Shown one piece after another: positions 28,444 through 38,436 of a stretch of DNA of 64,000 nucleotides. The stretch lies in NCBI GenBank assembly GCA_012520575.1, contig JAAYOB010000022.1, positions 65,524-129,523 on the forward strand. The letters run 5' to 3'. Positions within the stretch are counted from its first letter, which is position 1, and each line of letters opens with the position of its first letter. The position numbers and the translations under genes are program-made. This DNA is from Candidatus Stramentimicrobium fermentans. GTDB lineage: Bacteria; Atribacterota; Phoenicimicrobiia; Phoenicimicrobiales; Stramentimicrobiaceae. The notes beneath the pieces were generated by a model that saw only the letters and a program-made list of their open reading frames with translations, searched no databases and was not told the DNA's origin.

Positions 28444-29259
28444 TTATATTTTAAATAAAAACAAAATGGCAGCTAGAACCCATAAATAATAGCTAAAAAA
28501 GCGGAGCTTATAGTTGTTTAGCATCTTAATAAAAAAGCCTATGGCTAAATAGCCAGAAAGGAAAGCTGTTAATCCTGATATTAAAAGAATGCAAATATTT
28601 ATTTTGAGCTGTGGTATCTCTTTGTATTTACAGAGGGAAGCACCAATAATAATGGGTACCGACAAAATAAAAGAATATGTGGCAGCATGTTTTCGCTCTA
28701 ATCCCCTGCCTAAGGCCATTATAATAATAGAGCCAGAACGAGAAATGCCGGGTATGATGGCAAAAGCTTGCGCTAGACCAATTAACAGCGCATCAGTTAA
28801 GCTAAGCTCTGCAATTTTTTTGTAACCTTGAGTAAAATATCTATCCGCCAAAAAAAGACCTATTCCGGTTATGGCAAGCATAACAGCAATAAGTGATATA
28901 TTATTAAAAGCTTGTTCAATTTTATCTTGAAAAAGATAGCCTAAAATAGCCCCGGGTAGGGTACTTGCCAATAATAGCCAGGCAAATCGGCAATAGTAAT
29001 TATTTTTAAGATGAGCAACAAAGGTATTCCATTGATTAAGCTTAGGAATGCTTTTACCAAAAGCCGATATTATCTCTACTAATTCTTGTCTAAACCATAG
29101 TATAACTGCTAATGCTGTTCCCAAATGTACCAATATTTCAAAAGCTATACCAGGAATCTTAATTCCTAAGATATTTTGGCTAATGACCAGATGGCTGGAA
29201 CTGCTGACAGGGAGGAATTCGGTTAACCCTTGCACTAGACCAAGAATAGCGTAGCGCAT
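28444..29259 (-). CDS. uppP: Undecaprenyl-diphosphatase UppP (BacA)
   Basis: UppP recycles the lipid carrier of cell-wall synthesis by hydrolysing undecaprenyl diphosphate. It has 271 residues and about seven or eight hydrophobic segments. Both signature loops are present: LTEFLPVSSSSHL (residues 11-23) and PGISRSGS with its conserved Arg and Ser. Loss of its product usually raises bacitracin sensitivity. It lies between dut and ftsK on the same strand. Confidence 0.96.
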   Translation of the reverse strand: MRYAILGLVQGLTEFLPVSSSSHLVISQNILGIKIPGIAFEILVHLGTALAVILWFRQELVEIISAFGKSIPKLNQWNTFVAHLKNNYYCRFAWLLLASTLPGAILGYLFQDKIEQAFNNISLIAVMLAITGIGLFLADRYFTQGYKKIAELSLTDALLIGLAQAFAIIPGISRSGSIIIMALGRGLERKHAATYSFILSVPIIIGASLCKYKEIPQLKINICILLISGLTAFLSGYLAIGFFIKMLNNYKLRFFSYYLWVLAAILFLFKI

Positions 29260-29318
29260 TAGTCTCCTTCCTTTTGCGAACTTATATTAGAGTGTAGCCT
29301 ATAAAAATAAATGTATTT

Positions 29319-29798
29319 CTACAATTGACTGGTAAAACCAGTATGCCCAAAACCACCATCTCCTCTTACCGTGGAGTCTAAATTTTTGACTTCCTGCAAG
29401 TCCGGTGAAGACACCCTTTGAATGACCAACTGGGCAATACGGTCACCCCTGTTAACACGGAATATTTCTTTACCTAAATTTATTAAAATTACTTTTATTA
29501 CACCACGGTAATCAGCATCTATGGTACCAGGCGAATTAAGTACAGTAATTCCGTATTGAATTGCCAGACCACTCCTTGGTCTAACCTGTGCTTCGTATCC
29601 AACGGGTATAGATATTTTTATTCCAGTTGAAATTAATTCTCTCTCACCAGGTCTTATTTCTATAACCCCTTGAGAGGCTGCTGCATATAAATCAATGCCC
29701 GAAGCGTACTTACTTGCCGCTTTAGGCAATGGTAAATCTTCACATCCTGCTTCCCTTTGTATTTTTATTTCAACTTTATCAATAGTATTATTATGCAT
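29319..29798 (-). CDS. dut: Deoxyuridine 5'-triphosphate nucleotidohydrolase
   Basis: dUTPase converts dUTP to dUMP, protecting DNA from uracil. The trimeric family's five motifs are visible in order in 159 residues: ASGIDLYAA, RPRSGLA, GTIDADYRG, RGDRIAQLV and RGDGGFGHTGF. The first about 30 residues are an extension of moderate length. It follows pnp by 18 bp. Confidence 0.97.
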   Translation of the reverse strand: MHNNTIDKVEIKIQREAGCEDLPLPKAASKYASGIDLYAAASQGVIEIRPGERELISTGIKISIPVGYEAQVRPRSGLAIQYGITVLNSPGTIDADYRGVIKVILINLGKEIFRVNRGDRIAQLVIQRVSSPDLQEVKNLDSTVRGDGGFGHTGFTSQL

Positions 29799-29816
29799 TG
29801 GCTTTAATCTTTGATT

Positions 29817-31991
29817 CTAATTTGTTTTTCTGCGGAACCTTCTGTTAGCATTTTTCTCATTTTTTTCAGGATTGGACAGTAAATCTTTACGGCTTAAATC
29901 TATCTTTCCTTGCTGGTCAATACCTATTACTTTTACCTGAAATTCATCATTTAATTTAACAATGTCCTCAACTCTGTTAACATGGGAATAGGATAGGTTA
30001 GAAATATGCAATAACCCTTCTACGCCGGGGAGAATCTCCACAAAAGCACCATATTTGGTTATTCTTTTTACCTTACCATTATATATCTCGCCAACTTTTG
30101 CCTCCTTCGCCAATCCCTCTATAAGATATTTGGCTTTTTCAAGCTTTTCTTGTTCATCAGCGGTAATAAATATTTCACCACTATCCTTAATATCAATACA
30201 GGTGTCTGTTTCTTCAATTATCTTTTTTATATTTTTTCCGCTAGGTCCGATAATATTACCAATTTTATCAGTATTCACATTGATAATTAGCATTTTGGGA
30301 ACATAACGGGACAGTTCCGTTCGGGGTTTCGAAATTGTGGTATTCATTTTATCCAAAATATACATACGACCAAGCCTTGATCTTTCAAAAATCTCTTGCA
30401 GTATATCAAGGGAAATTCCGTCAATCTTGAGGTCCATCTGAATAGCTGTTATTCCATCAGCAGTACCTACGGCCTTGAAATCCATATCTCCATAATGGTC
30501 TTCAAGACCCATAATATCAGTTAGTATTACATATTTTTCATTTTCTTTTACTAATCCCAAGGCTACGCCTGCCACAGGTTTTCTGATAGGAACACCAGCA
30601 TCCATTAATGAAAGGCTTGCACCGCATACTGTAGCCATTGAAGATGAACCATTCGATTCTAAAATTTCGGATACCACGCGAATGGTATAGGGAAATTCTG
30701 TTTCCTCCGGTATTAACACCTTTATAGCCTTTTCAGCAAGAGCCCCGTGTCCTATTTCCCTTCTAGATTGAGACCTTCTCGGTTTGACATCTCCTACTGA
30801 AAAAGGAGGAAAATTATAATGCAAATAGAATTTTCGAGTAGTATCCTCTTCTAAAGTGTCTATAGACTGTTCATCCCTAACTGATCCTAAAGTAGTAATT
30901 ACTAAAGCCTGAGTCTGCCCTCGAGTAAAAAGAGCACTTCCATGAACTCTTGGTAAAATACCAACTTCGCATTCAATGGGTCTAATCTCATCAGGTTTAC
31001 GATGATCTGCTCTAAACTTATTCTCAATTATAAGGTTCCTCATTATTTCTCGGCAAATAGAGTCATAAGCTTCGCTAAAGGCTGACAGATTGAGAACATC
31101 TTCTGTATTTTCAACCCCTGACTCCAATTTTTCTATTATTTCCTTTTTTAAACTAGCTAATTTTTCCTCTCTTTCGGATTTATCGATTATGATAAGAGCT
31201 TTTTCTATTAATCCTGCATAGCCTTTTTTAATTAATTGGTAATATTTTTGTTTTTCTTCAATTAGGGATTGCCCTGCCTGCCAGTTTTCATTAATTTTTT
31301 CCGGTCTAATTTCTTGAACAAATTTAATCTGTAAATCTACGAGTTTTTCAATCTCTTCTAGGGCTTTTTTGATTGAATTTATAATTATATCTTCAGGTAA
31401 TTCCTTTGCTTCTCCCTCTAACATAATGACGGAATCTCTGGTACCAGCTACCACCATATTAAGCTGGCATTCTTCTAGTTTTTCTACTGTAGGATTGATA
31501 ATGTATTCTCCATTCAGATATCCTATCCGTACTGCCCCAATAGGCTTATAAAAAGGAATATCGGAAATATAGAGGGCACAGGACGCACCGATCATGGAAA
31601 TGATATCAGGAAGGTTGGTCTGGTCGTAAGACAACACAGAAGTGATTATCTGAACATCATTATAATAGTTTTCCGGAAATAAGGGTCGTATTGGTCTATC
31701 AATTAGCCGGGAAATAAGGATAGCATTATCACTCGGCTTTCCCTCACGTTTGAAAAAGCCACCGGGAATTTTCCCAGCGGCATAGAATTTCTCTTCATAA
31801 TCAACCAGCAATGGAAAGAAATCAATTCCTTCCTTAGGTTCTTTTGAAGCAACTGCAGTTACCAACACTACTGTTTCACCGCAAGTAACGGTGACCGCTC
31901 CATTGGCCTGCTTAGCTAATTTACCTGTTTCTATCCTTATCTTCGTGCCACCTATTTCTACTTCGGTGAAACGAAATACATTATTGGACAT
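29817..31991 (-). CDS. pnp: Polyribonucleotide nucleotidyltransferase (PNPase)
   Basis: PNPase degrades RNA from the 3' end using phosphate. It has 724 residues. Two RNase PH domains carry LISRLIDRPIRPLFP and MDFKAVGTADGITAIQMDLK with its catalytic Asp. A KH domain (IIGPSGKNIKKIIEE) and an S1 domain (YGAFVEILPGVEGLLHIS) follow. Its place directly after rpsO is conserved in bacteria. Confidence 0.98.
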   Translation of the reverse strand: MSNNVFRFTEVEIGGTKIRIETGKLAKQANGAVTVTCGETVVLVTAVASKEPKEGIDFFPLLVDYEEKFYAAGKIPGGFFKREGKPSDNAILISRLIDRPIRPLFPENYYNDVQIITSVLSYDQTNLPDIISMIGASCALYISDIPFYKPIGAVRIGYLNGEYIINPTVEKLEECQLNMVVAGTRDSVIMLEGEAKELPEDIIINSIKKALEEIEKLVDLQIKFVQEIRPEKINENWQAGQSLIEEKQKYYQLIKKGYAGLIEKALIIIDKSEREEKLASLKKEIIEKLESGVENTEDVLNLSAFSEAYDSICREIMRNLIIENKFRADHRKPDEIRPIECEVGILPRVHGSALFTRGQTQALVITTLGSVRDEQSIDTLEEDTTRKFYLHYNFPPFSVGDVKPRRSQSRREIGHGALAEKAIKVLIPEETEFPYTIRVVSEILESNGSSSMATVCGASLSLMDAGVPIRKPVAGVALGLVKENEKYVILTDIMGLEDHYGDMDFKAVGTADGITAIQMDLKIDGISLDILQEIFERSRLGRMYILDKMNTTISKPRTELSRYVPKMLIINVNTDKIGNIIGPSGKNIKKIIEETDTCIDIKDSGEIFITADEQEKLEKAKYLIEGLAKEAKVGEIYNGKVKRITKYGAFVEILPGVEGLLHISNLSYSHVNRVEDIVKLNDEFQVKVIGIDQQGKIDLSRKDLLSNPEKNEKNANRRFRRKTN

Positions 31992-32033
31992 AAATTGGGT
32001 ATCTCCTTAATTAATATTTAAATATATTTTTGT

Positions 32034-32300
32034 TTATTTTCTTAGGTTCAATTGTTCAATCAATTTACGATATTTTTCAATATCATTCTCTTTTAGGTAA
32101 TTCAGGAGATTCCTTCTTTTTCCAACCATTCTTAACAAACCATATTTGGAATGTTTATCTTTTTTATTCTCATTTAAATGCCTGGTTAAGCTATTAATCT
32201 TTTCAGTTAAAATTGCAACCTGAACTTCTGTTGAACCGGTATCCTTTTCATGGTGTTGGTATTCTTTTATTATATTATTTTTAGATTCTTTCTTGACCAT
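32034..32300 (-). CDS. rpsO: 30S ribosomal protein S15
   Basis: S15 is an early 16S rRNA binder in the central domain of the small subunit. The 88-residue product has the family's four-helix pattern, with [19 protein letters not shown] and [20 protein letters not shown]. It is preceded by a leader of about 210 nt with its own promoter, which is a common site of S15 autoregulation. pnp follows after 42 bp. Confidence 0.98.
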   Translation of the reverse strand: MVKKESKNNIIKEYQHHEKDTGSTEVQVAILTEKINSLTRHLNENKKDKHSKYGLLRMVGKRRNLLNYLKENDIEKYRKLIEQLNLRK

Positions 32301-32520
32301 TTTTTCTTAAGTACTCCTTCTGTCTCGATGGTTATATAATAATTATTATTAAAAGTAATCGAACTTTTGAATATCTTCGAATTCATTAGTCTCGTTTCAG
32401 ACGCCCGCTAGTAAGGAATGGTGGAATGAGATTATCAAGAAGCATTTCTTATAAAAAACTATTTCACAGGAGGAACAACTTCTTGTTTTAAATCTTTATA
32501 CAATCCTATACTGATTGTTT
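32301..32520 (-). promoter_or_regulatory. Long rpsO 5' leader, candidate S15-responsive RNA
   Basis: The gap between ribF and rpsO holds a good promoter and then about 210 nt of untranslated leader. A CAAGAAG/CTTCTTG pair and a CCTCC-rich segment suggest structure. In several bacteria S15 binds its own leader to repress translation. I cannot assign it to a known leader class by eye. Confidence 0.45.
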
Positions 32521-32549
32521 ATTCTACCACAATTAAGGTTTTCATTCAA
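32521..32549 (-). promoter_or_regulatory. Predicted sigma-A promoter for rpsO-pnp
   Basis: On the minus strand TTGAAT (32544-32549) and TAGAAT (32521-32526) are separated by 17 bp. It sits about 100 bp downstream of the ribF stop. Confidence 0.7.
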
Positions 32550-32654
32550 ACTTTTTTTGTGTTCAATAATGTATTATTAGACAAACAAAACCATATTTGC
32601 ATACTCTTTCTTATCTTTATTCAATTTTAAAACTCTGGGTATTATTGAGCGGGT

Positions 32655-33632
32655 TTATTCTTGCCCTTGGAAAAAAATCTCTGCAGCTAATTGGTCTTCT
32701 CTAATTTGTCCTGCCAATTCCTTACCGGTCTGGAATTTTTTTTCATCCCTTATCCTCTTTAATAAAGAAATATTTGCTTTTTTCTGATATATATCCTGGT
32801 CAAAATTGAATATATGTGCCTCAACTGAAGGCCTTAGCAGTTCTGAATCCGAGACTACTTGGAAAGTAGGCTTAAACCCGATATTAACCAATCCCTGATA
32901 ATAACATCTCTCAACATTGATAAGTGCAATATAAACACCATTTCGGGGCAGGAATTTATCTGAAGATATATTCAGATTGATAGTTGGAAAGGAAAGAACC
33001 TCTTTGCCTCTTTTGTGACCATGAATGATCTCTCCGCTTATCTGGTATGAATAGCCTAATAATCTATTGGCTTCAATTATATCCCCTTTTTTGAGAAGTG
33101 TCCTGATAGCACTACTACTTATGGCAATATCCTTATTCGCACTGACGGGCTTTACGACGTAATTTTTAAAACTATATTTTCTACTTAATTCTTTTAGTAA
33201 AATGGTGTCGCCTTTTTTTTGATATCCGAAGTTATAGTTATGACCAACAAAGACAGCACCCATGTTAAATTTATTGAGTAATATTTCTATTATAAAATCC
33301 TCAGCAGTAATCTCTTTTAATTCCTTATTAAATTTTAGTACAATAACTTGTTCTATACCTATATTCCTGATCCGCTTTATTTTCTCCGGCAAAGTGGTAA
33401 GAAGATGTAAGTTATTTTTATTATATATTATTATCTCCGGGTGAGGTTCCAATAAGACTACAGTGCTCACAGCATGAGCCTTTTTTGCTTCTTCCGCACA
33501 CGAGCTTAGTAATGATTGATGGCCTAAATGGACTCCATCAAAAAATCCCAATCCTATATAAGAAGGGACCTCCTTATCCTTTTCTATTTTCTTTCTCGAA
33601 TAATACTTATACTGGAGGGTAGTATATTTCAT
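32655..33632 (-). CDS. ribF: Bifunctional riboflavin kinase / FMN adenylyltransferase
   Basis: RibF turns riboflavin into FMN and then FAD. The N-terminal nucleotidyltransferase half has GFFDGVHLGHQ (about 28-38) and the ISSSAIRTLL motif. The C-terminal flavokinase half has GKEVLSFPTINL and NGVYIALINV. The 325-residue length is normal. I looked for an FMN riboswitch upstream and saw none; the gene is 39 bp after truB. The truB-ribF-rpsO order is conserved. Confidence 0.96.
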   Translation of the reverse strand: MKYTTLQYKYYSRKKIEKDKEVPSYIGLGFFDGVHLGHQSLLSSCAEEAKKAHAVSTVVLLEPHPEIIIYNKNNLHLLTTLPEKIKRIRNIGIEQVIVLKFNKELKEITAEDFIIEILLNKFNMGAVFVGHNYNFGYQKKGDTILLKELSRKYSFKNYVVKPVSANKDIAISSSAIRTLLKKGDIIEANRLLGYSYQISGEIIHGHKRGKEVLSFPTINLNISSDKFLPRNGVYIALINVERCYYQGLVNIGFKPTFQVVSDSELLRPSVEAHIFNFDQDIYQKKANISLLKRIRDEKKFQTGKELAGQIREDQLAAEIFFQGQE

Positions 33633-33671
33633 GTGACTATCTTTTTATTATAACAACTTACTTTAATATAA

Positions 33672-34391
33672 TTAAATAATGTTTAAAGCAGTTAAATTAC
33701 TAGAGAGAATAAGGGTTTTTTGCTCTTCCTCACTTAATTTCAAAAAACTATCCAGGGGCATAGATTGCTCGATTGAGATATTCCCAATCTTTATTCTTTT
33801 GAGTTTGGCTAAATAAGCTCCGCATCCCAAATAATCACCTATATCTTGGCACAATGTTCTGATGTAAGTTCCCTTAGAGCTTTGCACCATAAAACTAATT
33901 GCAGGATATTTATTCCAACTCATGGCTAATAAGTTTAATTTAAATATTATCACTTTTCGTGGAGCAACTTTAATCTCAATGCCCTTTCTAGCCAATTGGT
34001 ATAGCGGTTTCCCTCTCGACTTAATAGCAGAAAACATGGGTGGAGTTTGCCATATATCTCCTTGAAATTTTTGAAAAGCATTCTCTATATCCTTTATCTC
34101 TATATTATTCTGTTTTATAGGGTTTACTTTTACTACTTTACCGGTTAAATCCTGCGTATCGGTTGAAATACCTAATATCATGGTACCAAGGTAGGTCTTA
34201 TCCAGGTCAGTGAAATAACCGGCTTTTTTAGTTGCGTGGTTCAAGCAAATTAATAGTAAACCGGAGGCAAAGGGGTCTAATGTACCGGTATGCCCGACTT
34301 TTTTTAGATTTAGAGTTTTTTTTATTTTAAAAACTACTCTCGCTGAAGAAATCCCTTCAGGCTTATCTATAATTAAAATACCATCTATCAT
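33672..34391 (-). CDS. truB: tRNA pseudouridine(55) synthase
   Basis: TruB makes pseudouridine 55 in the T loop of nearly all tRNAs. The 239-residue product has the catalytic Asp39 in VGHTGTLDPFASGLL, then TKKAGYFTDLDKTYLG, and a short C terminus. Family members are often about 290-310 residues, so the C-terminal PUA-like part is reduced, as in short TruB forms. Confidence 0.96.
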   Translation of the reverse strand: MIDGILIIDKPEGISSARVVFKIKKTLNLKKVGHTGTLDPFASGLLLICLNHATKKAGYFTDLDKTYLGTMILGISTDTQDLTGKVVKVNPIKQNNIEIKDIENAFQKFQGDIWQTPPMFSAIKSRGKPLYQLARKGIEIKVAPRKVIIFKLNLLAMSWNKYPAISFMVQSSKGTYIRTLCQDIGDYLGCGAYLAKLKRIKIGNISIEQSMPLDSFLKLSEEEQKTLILSSNLTALNII

Positions 34392-34420
34392 ATTTAAAAA
34401 AGAGTAGTATCCTTGGGAAT

Positions 34421-35428
34421 TTATTTCCCTTTGTTAAGTATTAAAGTAGCCCTCTTTAGCGCCGTTATGACTTTACTTACAATGTCATTTATATTTCCCT
34501 CTAATTGACAACCGGCAGCATTGGGATGTCCACCGCCTCCAAAAATACGGGAAAAATGGTCAACATTGAATTCACCTTTGGACCGAAAACTAATTTTTGT
34601 TTTACCTTCACTTGTTTCTCTGAAAAACGCTGAAACTTGAATATCTTTAATAGATAATATTTTATCTGCGATGCCCTCGGTTTCTTCATCCTTAGCAGAA
34701 TTCCTTTCAATCATATCCCTAGTCACAACTGTCCAGGAAAGTTTAGAGACAGGGTCTACCTGAAGTTTCTGGAGGGCGTCACTTAATAGCTTTAATCCCG
34801 AAAGTTTTTGATTAGCATAAATATGATTAGCAATTAAGTGTGGTTTTGCTCCGGCTTTTACTAATAAAAAAGTTGAATAAAAAGTTTTTACTCCAGTGTT
34901 GGCAAAACGAAAAGAACCTGTGTCAGTAATTATTGCCGTATATAAAGCAGTGGCAATCTGCTCTGTCAGCTTGCATTCTAATGCCTGCCCTAATTGCAAG
35001 ACAATTTCTCCGACTGAGGAAGAGGAGGCATCGATGTAATTAAGATGACCAAAGTTGGTATTACTGGGATGGTGGTCTATATTTACAATGAGTTTAACTG
35101 TATCGATATTTTGAGAAATAGTACCAATTCGTTCCAGATTGCTGGAATCTAATGTTATCAAAACTGTATCAGGATTTATATTTAGAAAATAGTTTTCTTC
35201 CAGATCTTCATAGCAAACGATTTCACTAATACCGGGTAAAAATGTGTAAATGTAGGGAATAGGGTCTTGATTAATAATAATTACATCTTTATGCAGTTGC
35301 TGCAGCATAAAATAGAGGGCTAATTCTGAGCCGAGGGCATCGCCATCTAAATTGGTGTGTGAGGTAATGATGAAATGATGGTATTTCATCAGTATACCGG
35401 CAATTTCCTCTATTTTATCTACTAACAT
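34421..35428 (-). CDS. nrnA: DHH-family oligoribonuclease / pAp phosphatase NrnA
   Basis: NrnA degrades nano-RNAs and dephosphorylates pAp. I place the start at the ATG at 35428 because AGGTGA precedes it at the right distance; a longer frame to 35470 would overlap rbfA. The 335-residue product has the DHH domain (SHTNLDGDALGSELAL and VNIDHHPSN) and the DHHA1 domain ending GGGGHPNAAGC. It sits between rbfA and truB, its usual place in Firmicutes-type gene order. Confidence 0.94.
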   Translation of the reverse strand: MLVDKIEEIAGILMKYHHFIITSHTNLDGDALGSELALYFMLQQLHKDVIIINQDPIPYIYTFLPGISEIVCYEDLEENYFLNINPDTVLITLDSSNLERIGTISQNIDTVKLIVNIDHHPSNTNFGHLNYIDASSSSVGEIVLQLGQALECKLTEQIATALYTAIITDTGSFRFANTGVKTFYSTFLLVKAGAKPHLIANHIYANQKLSGLKLLSDALQKLQVDPVSKLSWTVVTRDMIERNSAKDEETEGIADKILSIKDIQVSAFFRETSEGKTKISFRSKGEFNVDHFSRIFGGGGHPNAAGCQLEGNINDIVSKVITALKRATLILNKGK

Positions 35429-35435
35429 TTTGTTT

Positions 35436-35798
35436 TCACCTGTCTTTGTTTTCTCGAGATAAATTTTCAATCTTAATCATTACCTGATGAACTTTTTCTA
35501 ATTCATGGTCGTAACAAAAAGAAATAGCTGGTATAAAACGACAATTTTTAAGCTCACTAACTAATTCTGTTTTAATAAAATTGGTGGCGCTATATAAGCC
35601 TTTCATGCTTTTTTCCTGCTCTTCTTTAGTGCCAAGAACAGAAACATAAACTTTAGCACTATGCAGATCATTAGACAATCCGATTCTGGTTATAGTTACA
35701 AAACCTATGCGTGGGTCTTTAATTTTTCTATAGATTATAGTACTTATATTTCTTTTTAATAATTTTTCAAAACTTTTCTTTTTTTGTTCTAAAACCAT
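35436..35798 (-). CDS. rbfA: Ribosome-binding factor A
   Basis: RbfA is a maturation factor for the 30S subunit that acts at the 5' end of 16S rRNA. The 120-residue KH-like protein has KDPRIGFVTITRIGLSNDLHSAKVYVSVLG and RFIPAISFCYDHELE, typical of the family. It is 7 bp ahead of nrnA and 38 bp after ylxP. Confidence 0.95.
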   Translation of the reverse strand: MVLEQKKKSFEKLLKRNISTIIYRKIKDPRIGFVTITRIGLSNDLHSAKVYVSVLGTKEEQEKSMKGLYSATNFIKTELVSELKNCRFIPAISFCYDHELEKVHQVMIKIENLSRENKDR

Positions 35799-35836
35799 TT
35801 GTAATTCCTGCTTTTTTTACCGCCAAATCATTTTAA

Positions 35837-36118
35837 CTAATTAATGGAAACTTCATAATTTATTAGCTGAATTTCCGGTTGATTTTCTGTATCTGAAATT
35901 ATCTTTGCTATTATGCGGTCAATTACCTTCCGGTCATCGCTGATTGAGACAATACCAACTGTACTATTTTTCCATAAATTTTTTTGATCTATCTCACTAA
36001 TAGAAATGTTATATTTTTTTCTTAACAAATTTATATAACTATGCATTATACTTCTTTTATCTTTGAGAGAATGGCTGTTAGGTAAAAATAAGAATACTTT
36101 ACATAGTCCAATTAACAT
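35837..36118 (-). CDS. ylxP: DUF503 / YlxP family protein
   Basis: This small conserved protein has a suspected role in ribosome maturation. The 93-residue product shows the typical pattern: LPNSHSLKDKRSIMHSYINL near the N terminus, then NISISEIDQKNLWKNSTVGIVSIS. It lies 5 bp after infB, the standard position for ylxP. Confidence 0.92.
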   Translation of the reverse strand: MLIGLCKVFLFLPNSHSLKDKRSIMHSYINLLRKKYNISISEIDQKNLWKNSTVGIVSISDDRKVIDRIIAKIISDTENQPEIQLINYEVSIN

Positions 36119-36123
36119 ACTAA

Positions 36124-38058
36124 TTATCTTTTAACTTCTTGAAAATTATAGAAAACGATGGTGTCTTCTACCTGTAAATCATCGAACTTTTCAATATTTA
36201 TGCCGCATTCGTAACCGGCAAATACTTCTTTTGCATCTTCCTTAAAACGTTTTAAAGAAAATTCTTTTCCTTCATATATCTTTTCTTCCTTTCGGAAAAC
36301 ACGTATGTGGTCTTTGCTGGATATTTTCCCCTCTATTACGTAACACCCGCCAACAATGCCAATTTTAGGTATTTTGAATATATTTCTTACTTCAGCTCTA
36401 CCGTCAATTATTTCTTTTAATTTAGGTTTCAATAACCCTTGTAAGGCAGCTTTTATTTCATCAATCAATTCATATATTATATTATAAGTTCTAATTTCAA
36501 TCTTTTCGTTTTTGGCAATTTTCTGAGCATTACTTTCTATTGTTACATTAAATCCGACTACAAGCGCATTAGAGGCAGAGGCAAGCATAATATCGGTTTC
36601 ACTGATAGACCCTATTCCACCATGAATCACCTTGACTTCAACTTCTTCACTGCTCAATGTAGATAATGATTCTTGCAAGGCATCTAAGGAACCCTGGGCA
36701 TCGGCTTTTAAAATAATATTTAACTCTTTTATTTTTCCTTTTTTCATTTCTTCAAAGAGGCTTTCTAATGATACCCTTTCCTCTTCTTTCTTTTCTATTC
36801 GTTTTTCTTCTATAGCTCTTTCATTAATTATGATTTTAGCAAAATGTTCGTTGGCTACCGCCTGAAAAATATCACCTGCATTGGGCATTTTGTTAAATCC
36901 GGTGATTTCTACCGGAGTTGATGGACCTGCATAGTTAATCAGTTTTCCCATATCATCCATAATACTTCTTACTCTACCATAAGCTGTCCCTACCACAAAA
37001 TAATCACCAATATTTAAATGTCCATTTTGTATCAATACGGAGACTAGTATTCCCTTCCTTTTATCCAGTTTAGTTTCAATAACTACTCCGATAGCTGGGA
37101 GCTCAGAATTCGCTTTCAATTCTAACATTTCGGCCTGTAGAGAAATGAGGTCTAATAATTCATCGACACCTTTATTCTGCAAAGCGGATATTTCGACAAA
37201 CAGGGTATCCCCACCCCAATCCTCACTGACTAATTGGTACTTGGAGAGCTCTTTTTTTACCTTGTCTGCATTAGCATTTGCCTTATCAACTTTATTAATA
37301 GCAACTATAATTGGGACATTGGCTGCTCGAGCATGATTAATAGCCTCGATAGTTTGCGGCATTACTCCGTCATCTGCCGCTACAACTAATATCACAATAT
37401 CTGTCGCTTTTACCCCACGAGATCGCAAAGATGTAAATGCCTCATGACCGGGAGTATCAATAAAAACAAATCTGTTATTCTTTAAGTTAACCACATAAGC
37501 TCCAATATGTTGGGTAATGCCCCCTGCCTCTTTTTTGGTAACTTTAGTTTTTCTAATAACATCAAGAAGAGTGGTTTTCCCGTGGTCTACATGCCCCACA
37601 ATGGTGATGACCGGAGATTTTATAGTTGAGGTTGGCTCAACAATTTTAGTTTTTTTAGTCTTGAGTATTTTTTTTAGTTTACTGGAAAGATTTACCTTGA
37701 TATGGTGTTGTTCATATACTTTCTCAGCAATGTCCCAAGGTAATTCTTTCTCAACAGAAGAGACTTTTCCAAACTTAGATGCCTGTTGCATTACCTTAGA
37801 TAATGGCAATCCCAGCTGTTCAGCTAATTCCTTTAGACTGGGTAACTTATCTATTGGGACTATCTTTATTTCTTCGTCTATTGCCCTTTTCTCCCTCTTT
37901 CTTTCCTCATCTATTGCCACTTTTATTATCTCAATTGTTTCTTCGTCTAAAGTACTCATATGATTTTTGACACTAATACCTTCTTTCTTTAAAAAGGCTA
38001 TTAGTTCCTTAGTAGGCATCTTAATATCCTCTGCTACTTCATACACTCTTTTTTTCAT
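36124..38058 (-). CDS. infB: Translation initiation factor IF-2
   Basis: IF-2 is the GTPase that brings initiator tRNA to the 30S subunit. I chose the ATG at 38058 ([12 protein letters not shown]), eight bases after AGGAGG; a longer frame to 38130 only runs into ylxR. The 644-residue product has an N-terminal IF2_N helix pair, the GTPase G1 motif [13 protein letters not shown]3 DTPGHEAF, G4 NKVDK, and domains II-IV. The N-terminal region is short, so this is a compact IF-2. Confidence 0.97.
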   Translation of the reverse strand: MKKRVYEVAEDIKMPTKELIAFLKKEGISVKNHMSTLDEETIEIIKVAIDEERKREKRAIDEEIKIVPIDKLPSLKELAEQLGLPLSKVMQQASKFGKVSSVEKELPWDIAEKVYEQHHIKVNLSSKLKKILKTKKTKIVEPTSTIKSPVITIVGHVDHGKTTLLDVIRKTKVTKKEAGGITQHIGAYVVNLKNNRFVFIDTPGHEAFTSLRSRGVKATDIVILVVAADDGVMPQTIEAINHARAANVPIIVAINKVDKANANADKVKKELSKYQLVSEDWGGDTLFVEISALQNKGVDELLDLISLQAEMLELKANSELPAIGVVIETKLDKRKGILVSVLIQNGHLNIGDYFVVGTAYGRVRSIMDDMGKLINYAGPSTPVEITGFNKMPNAGDIFQAVANEHFAKIIINERAIEEKRIEKKEEERVSLESLFEEMKKGKIKELNIILKADAQGSLDALQESLSTLSSEEVEVKVIHGGIGSISETDIMLASASNALVVGFNVTIESNAQKIAKNEKIEIRTYNIIYELIDEIKAALQGLLKPKLKEIIDGRAEVRNIFKIPKIGIVGGCYVIEGKISSKDHIRVFRKEEKIYEGKEFSLKRFKEDAKEVFAGYECGINIEKFDDLQVEDTIVFYNFQEVKR

Positions 38059-38113
38059 ACTCGTGACCTCCTCAGTCTCACCTCTGCTATTACTGATAAA
38101 AATATCTAAAATA

Positions 38114-38401
38114 TCAACCTCTGCCCTCAAAAAAACTAAACTTATCTTCTAGCTTTTTAATCATATCTGGTGAAAGTTCAGTTTTTAAAGCTTTTCCCAA
38201 CCTCTTTTTCTTAAGGGATTCTTTAAAACATTCTTCATTATAACATAAATATGCTCCGCGCCCTGACTTCTTACCAGTTTCATCAATTTCAACAATCCCC
38301 TCAGGTGTTTTAATGATTCTTAACAGAGCTTTTTTTGGTTTTTTTTCTTGACACCCTATGCATGTTCGATAGGGTATTTTAATAAAATCCCTTTTTTGCA
38401 T
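38114..38401 (-). CDS. ylxR: YlxR / RnpM family RNA-binding protein
   Basis: This family (DUF448) has been linked to RNase P modulation. The 95-residue product has PYRTCIGCQEKKPKKALLRI and KKSGRGAYLCYNEEC, the core of the fold, including the conserved GRGAY segment. It lies between nusA and infB. The L7Ae-like gene often found next to it is missing here. Confidence 0.94.
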   Translation of the reverse strand: MQKRDFIKIPYRTCIGCQEKKPKKALLRIIKTPEGIVEIDETGKKSGRGAYLCYNEECFKESLKKKRLGKALKTELSPDMIKKLEDKFSFFEGRG

Positions 38402-38436
38402 AGCACCTATAAGAATATAACATTTTTTCTAAATAT

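Noticed and set aside
33633-33671. FMN riboswitch before ribF
   Set aside because: The gap is 39 bp, too short for the element, and no RFN-like motif is visible.
35429-35470. 14-residue N-terminal extension of NrnA overlapping rbfA
   Set aside because: The ATG at 35428 has AGGTGA at good spacing and starts where family homology begins.
38059-38130. 24-residue N-terminal extension of IF-2
   Set aside because: AGGAGG lies right before the ATG at 38058, and the extension overlaps ylxR.
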